Positions 37,125 to 48,793 of a stretch of 64,000 nt of DNA are shown here, in pieces. The notes beneath the pieces are model-generated. The model was not told the origin of the DNA, ran no database searches, and saw nothing but the letters and a program-made list of their open reading frames with translations. The stretch is from Paramecium pentaurelia (taxonomy: Eukaryota; Ciliophora; Oligohymenophorea; Peniculida; Parameciidae), in NCBI GenBank assembly GCA_905183005.1, contig CAJJDO010000090.1:372001-436000 (forward strand), read 5' to 3'. Positions within the stretch are counted from its first letter, which is position 1, and each line of letters begins with the position of its first letter. The translations under genes were made by a program, and so were the position numbers.

Positions 37125-37864
37125 TCATTCTCCTAAATCTTTATATTCTAATGCTCTTGTTAAGGGTAATGTTTGAGGATAAACCTTTTCTTATTCTAAT
37201 TCAATTTTGATGTCTCCTAAATATAATTCATTATATTCTTCAATTGACATAAATCTTTTATGTAGTAACATGTTGATATCATCCAAAGTAATGGGAACAT
37301 CATTAGCTATTTTATTTTATTATTTATCTTTTTAAGTTCTTGCACTGTGTTTAATTCCAGCATTACAAACTTATTAATATAATTCCCAAACTCTTTCTTA
37401 ACACTAAGCTTCTGTTTTATCCATGTCTGATAATTGAGGACCGGTTTAAAACAAGTTTTCACAATACCACCTATCAAAACATCTAGTAGGATTGTCTTCA
37501 TTCACAGTTACAATATTAATCATGCTATAAATGTTCTTTTCTTTTCTATACTCAGCATATAGATTACGCATCCAAAGATTCATAACATGTGATTAAGTTT
37601 CTACTAAATGCAAACTAAAAAGACCTCGAATTAAAAGAAATCCAGATATTTAACCTTGAGTGTCGCTCAACTCTTTAATCTATAATCTAAAGATAATATA
37701 ACTTATTTAGTCAAAACTTATTCAACATCAATTTTTTGAATAGCGCTTTCACTAAAGTAAGTAGCATAAACCATTCTACTAATTGGCACTTGCTTTTCCT
37801 CTCTTTTTTCCTTAACAATATCATATAATGAGAGTCTTTATTCAACTTGAATTTCTTAATTCAT
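37125..37864 (-). CDS. BLUF-like-domain protein (possibly TEX47-like)
   Basis: 238 residues with one 23-nt intron (37680-37702, beginning GTTATA). The middle (about residues 30-135) follows the BLUF pattern: RMVYATYFSESAIQ strand, a helix, GQISGFLLIRGLFSLHLVET (the BLUF 'GxLxxxGxFxQxLEG' strand pair), a helix with R/YRKEK, NIVTVNEDNPTRCFDRW. BLUF domains bind flavin and sense blue light, but the Tyr-Gln pair of light-active members cannot be assigned here. Animals have a flavin-less BLUF-like ciliary/sperm protein, TEX47, which may be a closer model. The rest is charged helix ending ALEYKDLGE. Call is tentative. Confidence 0.5.
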
Positions 37865-38915
37865 ATATAATTAATAATATAATATTGATAATGAATAAAA
37901 TGGAACGATATCGTAAAGTCTTTAAATATAATTTATTAAAGTTATACTTTTTATAAGACTTCTTCATTTAGCATATGAAGCTAATAAATAGACCGGCATT
38001 TTTTATTATTATTTATTGTCATGTTCTTCTAATGAAATAAAAGAAGATCAATCTCAAATGATGATTCCAATATTTCTATATATACAAGATAATTTCTATT
38101 AAAAAAACTATAAACAAACTAAAATAAAGTCTTTTCAATGTTATTTTCACAAATCTTTTTTTCCCTCGTCAATCACCTTAAGCTATTATGTTTTCATACT
38201 TAATCAAATATTGACTTTGTTAATTTTCTATTATTAAATAATCTGTAAAATTATATATTATATCAATAATTTCTTTCATTTTATTATTTATGGAAACTAT
38301 TAAATATTAAAGTATAAATAGTCCAATTAATAAACTAAACTCTTATTATAATAAATATTCTCAAATTTAGGAAATTAAATACTTGATAATTTAGTATAAG
38401 ATGTATATCTTATTTTCTCTTAATTTCTTAATAATTAGATAACTAATATATTATTGTATTTAAATAAAAACTCTTCATAAACCATACATAATTAATTCAT
38501 ATTGGTAAGTTTAACTAAAATTTTTATAAAAATTTATCAATAATTAAAAGTCTAAAATTAAGTCATATTAAATATATATACAGAAAGAATAACTAAAATT
38601 TGATCCTAATACTTATATTTTAAGATCACCCTTTCATTCTATTGTTTAAACTTTGGCTAAATTAATGAAAATATTATAATGTGAATAATGGAATATAAAA
38701 TTTATAGCGTTATTTAAATTAATAAATGTTTATGCAGAATACGATAAATGTTTTTATATATTAATGTTATTGAATTGAAAATAAGATATACTCCTTTGCA
38801 AATATTATTATAAATTGTATTCGACTTGTTGAATGTTTTATATTTTCTAATTTAATTATGTATAGGTTTATAATTGAGTATAACGAGTATGATCGTTTAG
38901 TTAGTATTGAATATC
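37865..38915. other. Gene-free stretch, about 1 kb
   Basis: AT-rich DNA upstream of the BLUF-like gene, repeated at 39482-40532 by overlap 4. No convincing coding frame or RNA gene. Confidence 0.45.
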
Positions 38916-38916
38916 N

Positions 38917-39481
38917 TCATTAGCTATTTTATTTTATTATTTATCTTTTTAAGTTCTTGCACTGTGTTTAATTCCAGCATTACAAACTTATTAATATAAT
39001 TCCCAAACTCTTTCTTAACACTAAGCTTCTGTTTTATCCATGTCTGATAATTGAGGACCGGTTTAAAACAAGTTTTCACAATACCACCTATCAAAACATC
39101 TAGTAGGATTGTCTTCATTCACAGTTACAATATTAATCATGCTATAAATGTTCTTTTCTTTTCTATACTCAGCATATAGATTACGCATCCAAAGATTCAT
39201 AACATGTGATTAAGTTTCTACTAAATGCAAACTAAAAAGACCTCGAATTAAAAGAAATCCAGATATTTAACCTTGAGTGTCGCTCAACTCTTTAATCTAT
39301 AATCTAAAGATAATATAACTTATTTAGTCAAAACTTATTCAACATCAATTTTTTGAATAGCGCTTTCACTAAAGTAAGTAGCATAAACCATTCTACTAAT
39401 TGGCACTTGCTTTTCCTCTCTTTTTTCCTTAACAATATCATATAATGAGAGTCTTTATTCAACTTGAATTTCTTAATTCAT
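38917..39481 (-). CDS. Artefactual partial copy of the BLUF-like gene
   Basis: Same sequence as 37300-37864, with the start codon but lacking the last 175 bases of the gene. Produced by overlap 4. Confidence 0.8.
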
Positions 39482-40584
39482 ATATAATTAATAATATAAT
39501 ATTGATAATGAATAAAATGGAACGATATCGTAAAGTCTTTAAATATAATTTATTAAAGTTATACTTTTTATAAGACTTCTTCATTTAGCATATGAAGCTA
39601 ATAAATAGACCGGCATTTTTTATTATTATTTATTGTCATGTTCTTCTAATGAAATAAAAGAAGATCAATCTCAAATGATGATTCCAATATTTCTATATAT
39701 ACAAGATAATTTCTATTAAAAAAACTATAAACAAACTAAAATAAAGTCTTTTCAATGTTATTTTCACAAATCTTTTTTTCCCTCGTCAATCACCTTAAGC
39801 TATTATGTTTTCATACTTAATCAAATATTGACTTTGTTAATTTTCTATTATTAAATAATCTGTAAAATTATATATTATATCAATAATTTCTTTCATTTTA
39901 TTATTTATGGAAACTATTAAATATTAAAGTATAAATAGTCCAATTAATAAACTAAACTCTTATTATAATAAATATTCTCAAATTTAGGAAATTAAATACT
40001 TGATAATTTAGTATAAGATGTATATCTTATTTTCTCTTAATTTCTTAATAATTAGATAACTAATATATTATTGTATTTAAATAAAAACTCTTCATAAACC
40101 ATACATAATTAATTCATATTGGTAAGTTTAACTAAAATTTTTATAAAAATTTATCAATAATTAAAAGTCTAAAATTAAGTCATATTAAATATATATACAG
40201 AAAGAATAACTAAAATTTGATCCTAATACTTATATTTTAAGATCACCCTTTCATTCTATTGTTTAAACTTTGGCTAAATTAATGAAAATATTATAATGTG
40301 AATAATGGAATATAAAATTTATAGCGTTATTTAAATTAATAAATGTTTATGCAGAATACGATAAATGTTTTTATATATTAATGTTATTGAATTGAAAATA
40401 AGATATACTCCTTTGCAAATATTATTATAAATTGTATTCGACTTGTTGAATGTTTTATATTTTCTAATTTAATTATGTATAGGTTTATAATTGAGTATAA
40501 CGAGTATGATCGTTTAGTTAGTATTGAATATCATTTTAGAGGTTAGAATGCATAATATTGAAATGATGATTTTTATGAATTAAA

Positions 40585-42047
40585 ATGTAATCTTACGAGA
40601 AAGCATTATTTAATGTACAAGTGATAAGAAAACACTTCTTCAAAGATAGGGTTTACTAATTATATTTATTTGCTGATGAATTAGTGATGACTGATGTAAC
40701 TTGATCATTAAATTAGGATCCGACTAAAAATCCAAAATACATATTGAAAACAAATTTAACAACTACAATAAAGTGGATATGCGAAAATAAAAGGATAGTG
40801 GCTTTTGAATTTTCTTATAACGGAAGACCAAAAGAAGTCTATGGACCCAAATTGAATCTTCTTAAGGAGATGCTAGCTGGAAAAGTATTTTTCAGTCCTG
40901 TGTCTGCATTTTACTAATTCCATATGGAAATAGGTAGTGGAATGACAGGATCAGTTTATAGGTGTATTTCGACAGAAAACAATGAAAACTATTTTGCAAT
41001 AAAGAAAGTAGACAAGATGAAAATTACCTAAAATGATGGAGCAATAGTATTTATTCAATAAATTATAGCCTCAACTAATACATGAGCTCAGTTTATTGAA
41101 CTAATTATAGCATCCAAGTATTGTAAAATTGAAAGAAACATATGTTGATGAACAAAACTATTATATAGTAATGGAATACATAAATGGGAAGACTTTATAT
41201 GCAGAATTATAGAGTAGACATTATGGACTCTCAGTTAATGAAACGATTAAGATAATGAAAGTATAGTTTGAATTGAATTTTAGGAATTGTTGTAGGCAAT
41301 AATATATATTCACAACAAGGGAATAATGCATAGAGATATTAACCCTTTGAATATTATGAAAGCTGAAACTGTAAAGTTGATTGATTTTGGATTGGCACGA
41401 AAGATAAGGAATTAGTTAATATTTCCAACTTCAGGAACTCCAGGATATATGGCTCCTGAAATTATAAATTTCAATAAAGACAAACTATATGACGAGAAGG
41501 CAGATATATTTAGTCTTGGTTGTGTTTTGTATAAATTGTATGTATTACCAATTAAATAAAGGTTGACAGGAGAGAACCTATTTACTACTAAACAGGGTAA
41601 ATAGACTATATATTAATCTAATAAAGAAGGAGTTTTTGAATTGAAAAAATAATAGTAACATCCTGAATGTAATTCAAATAAAATGGATTAATTATTTGTA
41701 TAAAATATGAATATAAATAGATTTTACTACCTCATATGTTGGAAACTAATCCATTGTTGAGATTAAATGCAAAAGTTTGTCTGACAATTCTTGAAGAGAT
41801 TGAAAACAACAATCTTTAAATTGAAAGATTAATTAAAAAAATCTTGATTAGAAAATAATTAGCCTTTAATACATCAGAAGAATAATAGTTAGATAAAAAG
41901 AGTGAAGAGAAATTGTAAAAATGTAAGTTTAGACAATCAATCGATGTCTAATCAAAAAAGAGCTTGGATGAAATTTCTGTGTTTTCTAAAAATGTCATGT
42001 TACAAAATTAATAAAGGGTTATACTTGCTTAGAAGAAATAGCCTTGA
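40585..42047 (+). CDS. Atypical Ser/Thr protein kinase with N-terminal extension
   Basis: 449 residues after five introns (40696-40716, 41047-41068, 41261-41283, 41538-41561, 41698-41720). Residues 1-110 look like a PH-type strand-rich module (VYQLYLFADELVMTD, PKYILKTNLTTTIKW). The kinase domain follows: glycine loop EIGSGMTGSVYRC, YFAIKKVDK (ATP-binding Lys), LIHELSLLNQLQHPSIVKL (helix C Glu), IVMEYINGKTLY, catalytic loop MHRDINPLNIM, LIDFGLARK, SGTPGYMAPEI and ADIFSLGCVLYKL. In the catalytic loop the normal Lys two after HRD is Asn (HRDIN rather than HRDLK), so activity may be altered. The tail is helical and basic. This copy is complete; a truncated one follows the N at 42534. It ends 76 bp (unique sequence) from the converging V-ATPase gene. 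Confidence 0.88.
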
Positions 42048-42123
42048 TATGTTTATGATTCTTTTGTATTTCAAAATATTAAGTGTTAATTTTATTTATG
42101 TTACCATTCAATATGTATATATC

Positions 42124-42533
42124 TCAAAAGAATACATCTTCATCAGGTTATTCTTCTGCCAACATATCATAACTCTCTCTCTCTTACCAATTCATATCCT
42201 CTACTTCTAATTATCTTTTAGCTGTTTCTTAATTTTGCTTTTCAATTATTTTTCTCTTGTTATCAAGCACTTTCTTCAATCTAATTCATAATTCTAAACT
42301 AAACCTGAAAAAATCTTCTTTTGACATTTCATCCAATTCCATATCAATGTAATTCATAGTAGCTATGAATCTAGGGATGACGACATATTCAAGAGCATTT
42401 ACTCTTCGATTTGTAACTTTAATAACTTGATCTAATGAAACAAAAGAAGTCTTTAAATACTATATATTTTCTTACTTAATATGATGCAATTTTAACAAGA
42501 AGTATTAACAAATCTTTAAACTTATCTCTGCAT
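42124..42533 (-). CDS. Artefactual 3' copy of V-ATPase subunit D
   Basis: Same sequence as 43393-43802, the C-terminal part of the V-ATPase D gene with its stop, cut at the contig end. Confidence 0.8.
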
Positions 42534-42534
42534 N

Positions 42535-43316
42535 GTTTGAATTGAATTTTAGGAATTGTTGTAGGCAATAATATATATTCACAACAAGGGAATAATGCAT
42601 AGAGATATTAACCCTTTGAATATTATGAAAGCTGAAACTGTAAAGTTGATTGATTTTGGATTGGCACGAAAGATAAGGAATTAGTTAATATTTCCAACTT
42701 CAGGAACTCCAGGATATATGGCTCCTGAAATTATAAATTTCAATAAAGACAAACTATATGACGAGAAGGCAGATATATTTAGTCTTGGTTGTGTTTTGTA
42801 TAAATTGTATGTATTACCAATTAAATAAAGGTTGACAGGAGAGAACCTATTTACTACTAAACAGGGTAAATAGACTATATATTAATCTAATAAAGAAGGA
42901 GTTTTTGAATTGAAAAAATAATAGTAACATCCTGAATGTAATTCAAATAAAATGGATTAATTATTTGTATAAAATATGAATATAAATAGATTTTACTACC
43001 TCATATGTTGGAAACTAATCCATTGTTGAGATTAAATGCAAAAGTTTGTCTGACAATTCTTGAAGAGATTGAAAACAACAATCTTTAAATTGAAAGATTA
43101 ATTAAAAAAATCTTGATTAGAAAATAATTAGCCTTTAATACATCAGAAGAATAATAGTTAGATAAAAAGAGTGAAGAGAAATTGTAAAAATGTAAGTTTA
43201 GACAATCAATCGATGTCTAATCAAAAAAGAGCTTGGATGAAATTTCTGTGTTTTCTAAAAATGTCATGTTACAAAATTAATAAAGGGTTATACTTGCTTA
43301 GAAGAAATAGCCTTGA
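42535..43316 (+). CDS. Artefactual 3' copy of the atypical kinase
   Basis: Same sequence as 41266-42047, starting inside the third intron of the kinase gene (41261-41283). It has the HRDIN and DFG motifs but no N-terminus. Confidence 0.8.
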
Positions 43317-43392
43317 TATGTTTATGATTCTTTTGTATTTCAAAATATTAAGTGTTAATTTTATTTATGTTACCATTCAATATGTATATATC

Positions 43393-44216
43393 TCAAAAGA
43401 ATACATCTTCATCAGGTTATTCTTCTGCCAACATATCATAACTCTCTCTCTCTTACCAATTCATATCCTCTACTTCTAATTATCTTTTAGCTGTTTCTTA
43501 ATTTTGCTTTTCAATTATTTTTCTCTTGTTATCAAGCACTTTCTTCAATCTAATTCATAATTCTAAACTAAACCTGAAAAAATCTTCTTTTGACATTTCA
43601 TCCAATTCCATATCAATGTAATTCATAGTAGCTATGAATCTAGGGATGACGACATATTCAAGAGCATTTACTCTTCGATTTGTAACTTTAATAACTTGAT
43701 CTAATGAAACAAAAGAAGTCTTTAAATACTATATATTTTCTTACTTAATATGATGCAATTTTAACAAGAAGTATTAACAAATCTTTAAACTTATCTCTGC
43801 ATCTTTGAATGGATTGACCACCTCTGGCCAAACCTATTTGACTCATACTTGAATCTGAATCATCAACTTCTCGAATATTTACTTCAGGCAACATGACACC
43901 TGCAATGTTTTCACTTGAGATTTCCAATCTAATTGTTGCTCTCTTTACAGCATCCTTAACATTTTAGCTATTTTTAATACTCATAATACTGGAATTCGCC
44001 TGCAGCATATTAAGCTTTTGCGATTAATAATAAAGCTTCTTATGCTTCGTCACCCATAAATTTCTTGTTCTCCAATAAAGCAACCATCACTATTCTGAAC
44101 TTAGTTTTCAAAGCATCACATTTTTTCTTTAACAATTCATGACCCTTCTTTGCTGAGACAATCTTAGCCTTGTATAAAGCTAAGTTCATTCTACTAGGAA
44201 CCACTTGTTCTGCCAT
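43393..44216 (-). CDS. V-type ATPase subunit D
   Basis: 250 residues after three introns (43968-43989, 43720-43744, 43550-43573; the last begins GTTTAG). Subunit D is the central rotor stalk of the V1 sector and couples ATP hydrolysis to proton pumping into acidic vesicles. Diagnostic stretches: PSRMNLALYKAKIVSAKKGH, ELLKKKCDALKTKFR, ISSENIAGVMLPEV, FVSLDQVIKVTNRRVNALEY and VVIPRFIATMNYIDMELDEM, ending in a long charged helix (ETAKRQLEVEDMNWQERESY). Length equals the family norm (about 245-260). It converges on the kinase gene. Confidence 0.96.
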
Positions 44217-44438
44217 TTTTTAATATCAATTTTAATAAAATTAATTATATTTATATAAATATCCTTCATAAACAGAAGATTTAAAGTTCATATAACGCAT
44301 CTAAGAATAAGTTTTTTGGAATTTAAGAATAATACAGATTATTTATAATTTATTGTAAATAATAACATTATCTTAACTGTTACCCATACATGATAAAATT
44401 TATAATAATATATATATATATATATAGATAGCAAAAAT

Positions 44439-44972
44439 TCAGTAAAACTTCTGTTTTAATAAATGAATTGTTGAATATGAATCTTTCCTCATTTTAGTAG
44501 GTTTTTTAATTTGGTTTTTAGTGGTTTAAGGTAAGAAAGTTGGACATTTTTTTGGTTTAAATGGACACTCCACACTTTATCTCTATTATTGTATGGCCTC
44601 CCTCACTTTGATAGTTTATTTTACTTAATTTAACCAACGAATTTGTCTGTCATAAAAAACAAAGTTTTTTGGGGATGAATAAGTAGATTTATGTTTTGAG
44701 CTACTGTTAACAAAATTTTAATTTTTTTCTGGAGAGCCTTAGAGTGTGTTGAAATTGGTATCAATGGAAATCAAGGCTCTTCTTGTTTGTTTCTTTTGTT
44801 TTTATGCCTATAGAAGATTAGAGAAATTTTAGAATGGGTCCACAACGTTTTCTTATTTTTATGACTGTGGAATCTGATTAGGTTAGTAGTTTTCAGTTTC
44901 TCTATTCTAAAAGCTATCTTCTCCTTGAATAATGTAATCATGAGCTATTTCATATAAAGCAGACCGAAGCAT
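44439..44972 (-). CDS. Hypothetical basic protein
   Basis: Uninterrupted 177-residue frame starting MLRSALYEIAHDYIIQGEDS and ending LLKQKFY before TGA. It is rich in Gln, Asn, Lys and Ser with several KK/RR pairs (QAQKQKKQTRR, FKPKKCP) and no signal, TM or known domain. GC content is higher than in the flanking gaps, supporting that it is coding. The start codon is 26 bp from that of the divergent pseudokinase. Function unknown. Confidence 0.6.
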
Positions 44973-44998
44973 TAATTTAACAACTATTTATTAATATT
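44973..44998. promoter_or_regulatory. 26-bp divergent start region
   Basis: Only 26 bases lie between the ATG of the basic protein (minus) and the ATG of the pseudokinase (plus). The pseudokinase start is supported by its MGC myristoylation-type N-terminus. It is a second example in this window of almost abutting divergent starts. Confidence 0.4.
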
Positions 44999-46810
44999 AT
45001 GGGATGTCTTTTCGGAAAATAAGAATAAACGCAAAACAGATATCAGATGAAGGAATATGACAAATTTAAAGTTCTGCAATTAAGTATAATGAATGGTTAA
45101 TATCATCTAAGTTCAAAGTAGTGAAGAGATGTTTTTAATTTTTAATCTTTAGGTATATTTATTACTAAATAGGGTGCATGGTATATGAAATATTTAAACT
45201 TGTAGGAATCACTGGATTTATTAGAAATGTGATGGCAAACTTCTTTAATTTTTAAGTATTTACAAAATCATTACATTTTTTCTTAGGTTAAGTACATTAA
45301 GATCAGCAGATATTGTCACAATTATTTCCAATAAACAAACACAATTTTTAATTAGTAGTAATAAATGCAAAATACATATCAAGCTGAGCAATTTGCCTAA
45401 GCCTTTGTTTTACTAAATAATATAATCTGATGAAGCTTTTTTAAAAAAGAACATGATCAATAAAGAAGAAGTATTTAATGAACAATACTCATGTTTTGAT
45501 GAATCTGATATTGAAATGGAATAAGAGCCAGAAATTGATCTAGCAAATCAATCATTAGACCTTTCTGATATTGACAACAATAACAATAATGTATCTCCAA
45601 TAAAGAAGGCCAATTTTGATGATGATTAAATTAATCATTAAAAGTTAATCTTAGATTACTTGGATCATTTTTGTCCTCAAACAGAAGACTAATATTATAA
45701 ATGGTTAATAAGCGAAAAAGTAATTTAATATCTCCAACAATCATTATATATCAATTTATGGTTTAATAGATTGGATATAGAAGAAAAATTTGTTTGGCAG
45801 AAAACTAATAATAATTCATTTGTGAAAAGAAGGTTTTAATTGATTGAAAACAAATTGCTCATTCTTTTAGGTTCAGAAAATTAGGATATTATTGGTATTT
45901 AATAATATAATTATAAGAACTAATCCCTTTAATATATTCAAATATACAAGAAGTTTAAAAACAATAATATATAAATAAATTTGGAATCTCTATTAAATGT
46001 GATAAAATAAAGATAGATGTCTAATTGTTTTTCGATAGTCTAATAGAATTGCATTAACTTTATTGTCCTTATTCTTAAAAATATTAAATTCTAAATAAAA
46101 ATAATAAATCACATTTTGAATGTGTTAACAAATCATTAGGATTAAAATTATCAATACAACAATTCTAAATTGATAATAATTCTATTTCAAATTTAATAAT
46201 TCATGATTCATTATCTAATTTCAAAGGAGTAATTAAATGTCATGAAATTCAATTTGAAAATAACACAAATATATACTAAATTTGTGAAAATATCCCATTT
46301 ACACTAGATGAATATCTATAATAAATTAAGCAATTAAGTGGTATTTCAGTTTTTATATGTTTAGAATTCCAAATCAGATTGATTGCCAAATAATTCCTGG
46401 TTATATTTAATTATATTCATATGATGGGAGTGATAATTGTTTGCTTGAATCCTAATTAAATAGGAGTAATTCCAAATAAATAAGAGCCAGATTCAATTGA
46501 GAAGATCGCCATTTGCAACTTCAACTATTCCACCTACTAATTTAAACTTTATAATAAACAAAAATTATCTGAATTTGCGGCACCTGAAGTAACAACTGGA
46601 TAAATATTTGACGAATCAGTCGATTCCTATTTATTATATAAATTATTGATGTTTATAATAAGAGGATAGCAGTTATCTCCAAACTTTAAGGATTTGTTGA
46701 GTAAATTGGAGAAGAGAGTTCCAATTAATAAGGTCCTGTAACATGATGTATTTAAAGATGAAACAATAACTACAAAAGCAATTGAAAACATGGTTATATT
46801 AAAGAACTGA
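44999..46810 (+). CDS. Pseudokinase with MGC (N-myristoylation-type) N-terminus
   Basis: 563 residues after five introns (45084-45111, 45153-45172, 45229-45256, 46019-46038, 46341-46364). The N-terminus MGCLFGKQEQ fits a myristoylated and possibly palmitoylated membrane anchor. Then come strand-rich segments (RFQLIENKLLILLGSENQDI) and a kinase-like C-lobe: IPFTLDEYLQQI, FNYIHMMGVIIVCLNPNQIG where HRDLKPxN is expected, EKIAICNFNYS where DFG is expected, and EFAAPEV matching APE, then SYLLYKLLMFIIRG. HRD and DFG are both lost, so catalysis is unlikely; it is probably a scaffold or allosteric partner. It is the first of two same-strand kinase-fold genes (170 bp to the next). Confidence 0.8.
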
Positions 46811-46979
46811 TTAATTAAAATGAATAAAATACAGCAGATATATTATAAAATCAATCTTTTTTTCTAATCTAATTTCTCCAAATATTCTTATTTCTACCTT
46901 TTTTTAAGATAATGAGCAATAAGCTATGTGTAAAACACATAATTGAATTAATTTGTTTATATTAAATTAAAATAATTAA

Positions 46980-48288
46980 ATGAATAACAACTCATATTAA
47001 TCATATAAACCATATTCTAGAGTTCAGCAATAAACCTATAATAATACTTAGATCCTTTCATATGTTGAGTAGGTTCTCCAAAAATCTAGAACTAATTACA
47101 ATTAACACAAGTAGCCAGAATCAAATCTCAAACCTAATTCAAATTAACAAAATATCAATACTGATCCTGATTGTAAAAATATTATACATTCACCCAAAAT
47201 AAAACCATAAGAATTGATCGTTGCTTAGAAATAAGACATCACTCCTAAAAAAAATATTCCCCTTCATCAATCTTAATAACTTATCGATAGACAACCATTA
47301 ATTCCGTTAATTCCGCTTATGTAAAATTTAAAAGAATAGTATAAATAAGTACACTTAATTCTTAAATTAGAAATAAGCCTTATTATAACAGTCACCACCC
47401 AAAAGGCAAGAAGATCGCTTTAAGAATTTTAAAATACTAAAGAAACTTGGAGATGGAAAATATAGCGAAGTTTTTCTAGCCATGCATTAATAAACAGGAT
47501 TTTTAGTAGCTTTAAAAGTTATTCAAAAAAAATAAATGGTTGAAGAAATAATGGAAGCTTAATTGGCTTGGGAGATTAAAATTCAATATCTACTTGATCA
47601 TCCAAATATCACTAAATTGTATACATTTTTTTAAACTTGTAATTAAATTTTTTATTATTTATTTAGAAACTGAAATCGTTTTGGTTTTAGAGTATTGTTC
47701 ACATGGCTAATTGCTTAGTCTCCTCTAAAAATAACCTAATTAAAAATTCTAAGAAAAAGAGGCATCAAATTATGTCCATTAAATAACTTTTGCATTGATG
47801 TACATACATAATAATGATGTTATACATCGAGATATTAAACCAGATAATATCCTCTTAAGTTTTGGCTAAGCAAAAATTGCTGACTTTTCATTTTGCGTCT
47901 ACTCTCCTCATGCTTATAGATAAACATAATGTGGGACTATCATATATGCTTCACCCGAAATCCTAGAAGGAGATATGTACGATAAAAAAAGTGATATTTG
48001 GGGTCTGGGTGTCTTAACTTATGAATTATGTTTTGGTAAACCTCCTTGGAAAGAGCACTAACAAGAATTAATGAAAACTGTAAGTCTCATTTTACAACTA
48101 TTATTTAGGCATGCTTTTTAATACCTTCTTCAGCATCTAAGGAGTTAAGAGAATTTATCGAAAGTTTAGTTAAAAGATTATCCAGAGAAAGATTAACTGC
48201 TAAATAAGCTTATAACCACTCCTGGTTATAATAAGCTTAATAAATACTGCCGCAATTTATCCAAGAAAATATTATCATATTTAATTGA
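46980..48288 (+). CDS. Aurora-like Ser/Thr protein kinase
   Basis: 409 residues after three introns (47349-47370, 47639-47666, 48080-48108). A Gln/Asn/Pro-rich leader of about 140 residues precedes the kinase domain: FKILKKLGDGKYSEVFLAMH (glycine loop), VALKVIQKKQMVEE (ATP Lys), IVLVLEYCSHGQL, VIHRDIKPDNILL, KIADFSFCVYSPHAYRQTQC, CGTIIYASPEILEGDMYDKK, SDIWGLGVLTYELCFGKPPW and LSRERLTAKQAYNHSW. The order and the ADFxxxVxxP...R.T.CGT...PE...G..YD.K..D.W pattern are Aurora-like. DFG is changed to DFS; many kinases tolerate poor Gly here but activity is uncertain. Aurora kinases act at centrosomes, spindles and cilia. Confidence 0.88.
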
Positions 48289-48793
48289 TGTTTTAACTAA
48301 GTCTTTACAAAAATATAAATTTCATAAGTTGTCCATCAATTAGCTCTTTTTCATTTATTTTATTCTTTCATGTTCTCTTAAATGGTTTGGTAAATCCTGT
48401 CATTCCTGATTTATATATTTTCTTTAATTAAGTATTTGCATTTTACACTTCGCATTTATGCAATTTATCATTCATTCATTATTTTTAAGAACCAAAGTTC
48501 CAAGATAAAATTTATGTACTTTTTAAGAACTTGCAAATCTAATTTATTTTATTTAAATATCGATCTTGATTAGGAGTATCAATTATCATATATTTGCAAT
48601 GTTAATTGAGTTTGATTTCTTAGTTTCTGATTTTGATAAAGAAGATAATGAATAAATATGCTTTTTCTTATGATGCTTTCGATTTCTTTTCGATTGTTTT
48701 CATTTTTCAATTTTTTTAATTTTTATAATCATCTAGCAATTTAATTTCCTTAAAATATAGCGTAATTAACTTTAATATGAACAACTATAATTT
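48289..48793. other. Intergenic with a doubtful minus-strand frame
   Basis: A minus-strand frame from ATG at 48703 (MKTIEKKSKASQEKAYLFII) runs to TGA at 48368 but contains an in-frame TGA at 48476. Parts read like protein (IDTPNQDRYLNKINQICKFL; YKSGMTGFTKPFKRT), yet other frames are open too, and no intron that removes the TGA was found. It may be a small broken gene or chance. Confidence 0.3.

Larger units (their letters stand above)
37300..40532. repeat. Assembly overlap 4 around N at 38916
   Basis: Bases 37300-38915 recur as 38917-40532 (1,616 bp, offset 1,617). It duplicates most of the BLUF-like gene and its 1 kb upstream region. Confidence 0.92.
41266..43802. repeat. Assembly overlap 5 around N at 42534
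   Basis: Bases 41266-42533 recur as 42535-43802 (1,268 bp, offset 1,269). It duplicates the 3' half of the kinase gene and the 3' half of the V-ATPase subunit D gene, so the kinase is complete before the N and the V-ATPase gene complete after it. Confidence 0.92.

Noticed and set aside
44408..44426. (TA)n tract as a regulatory element
   Set aside because: Such runs occur in several gaps of this AT-rich DNA and no positional pattern relative to genes was seen.
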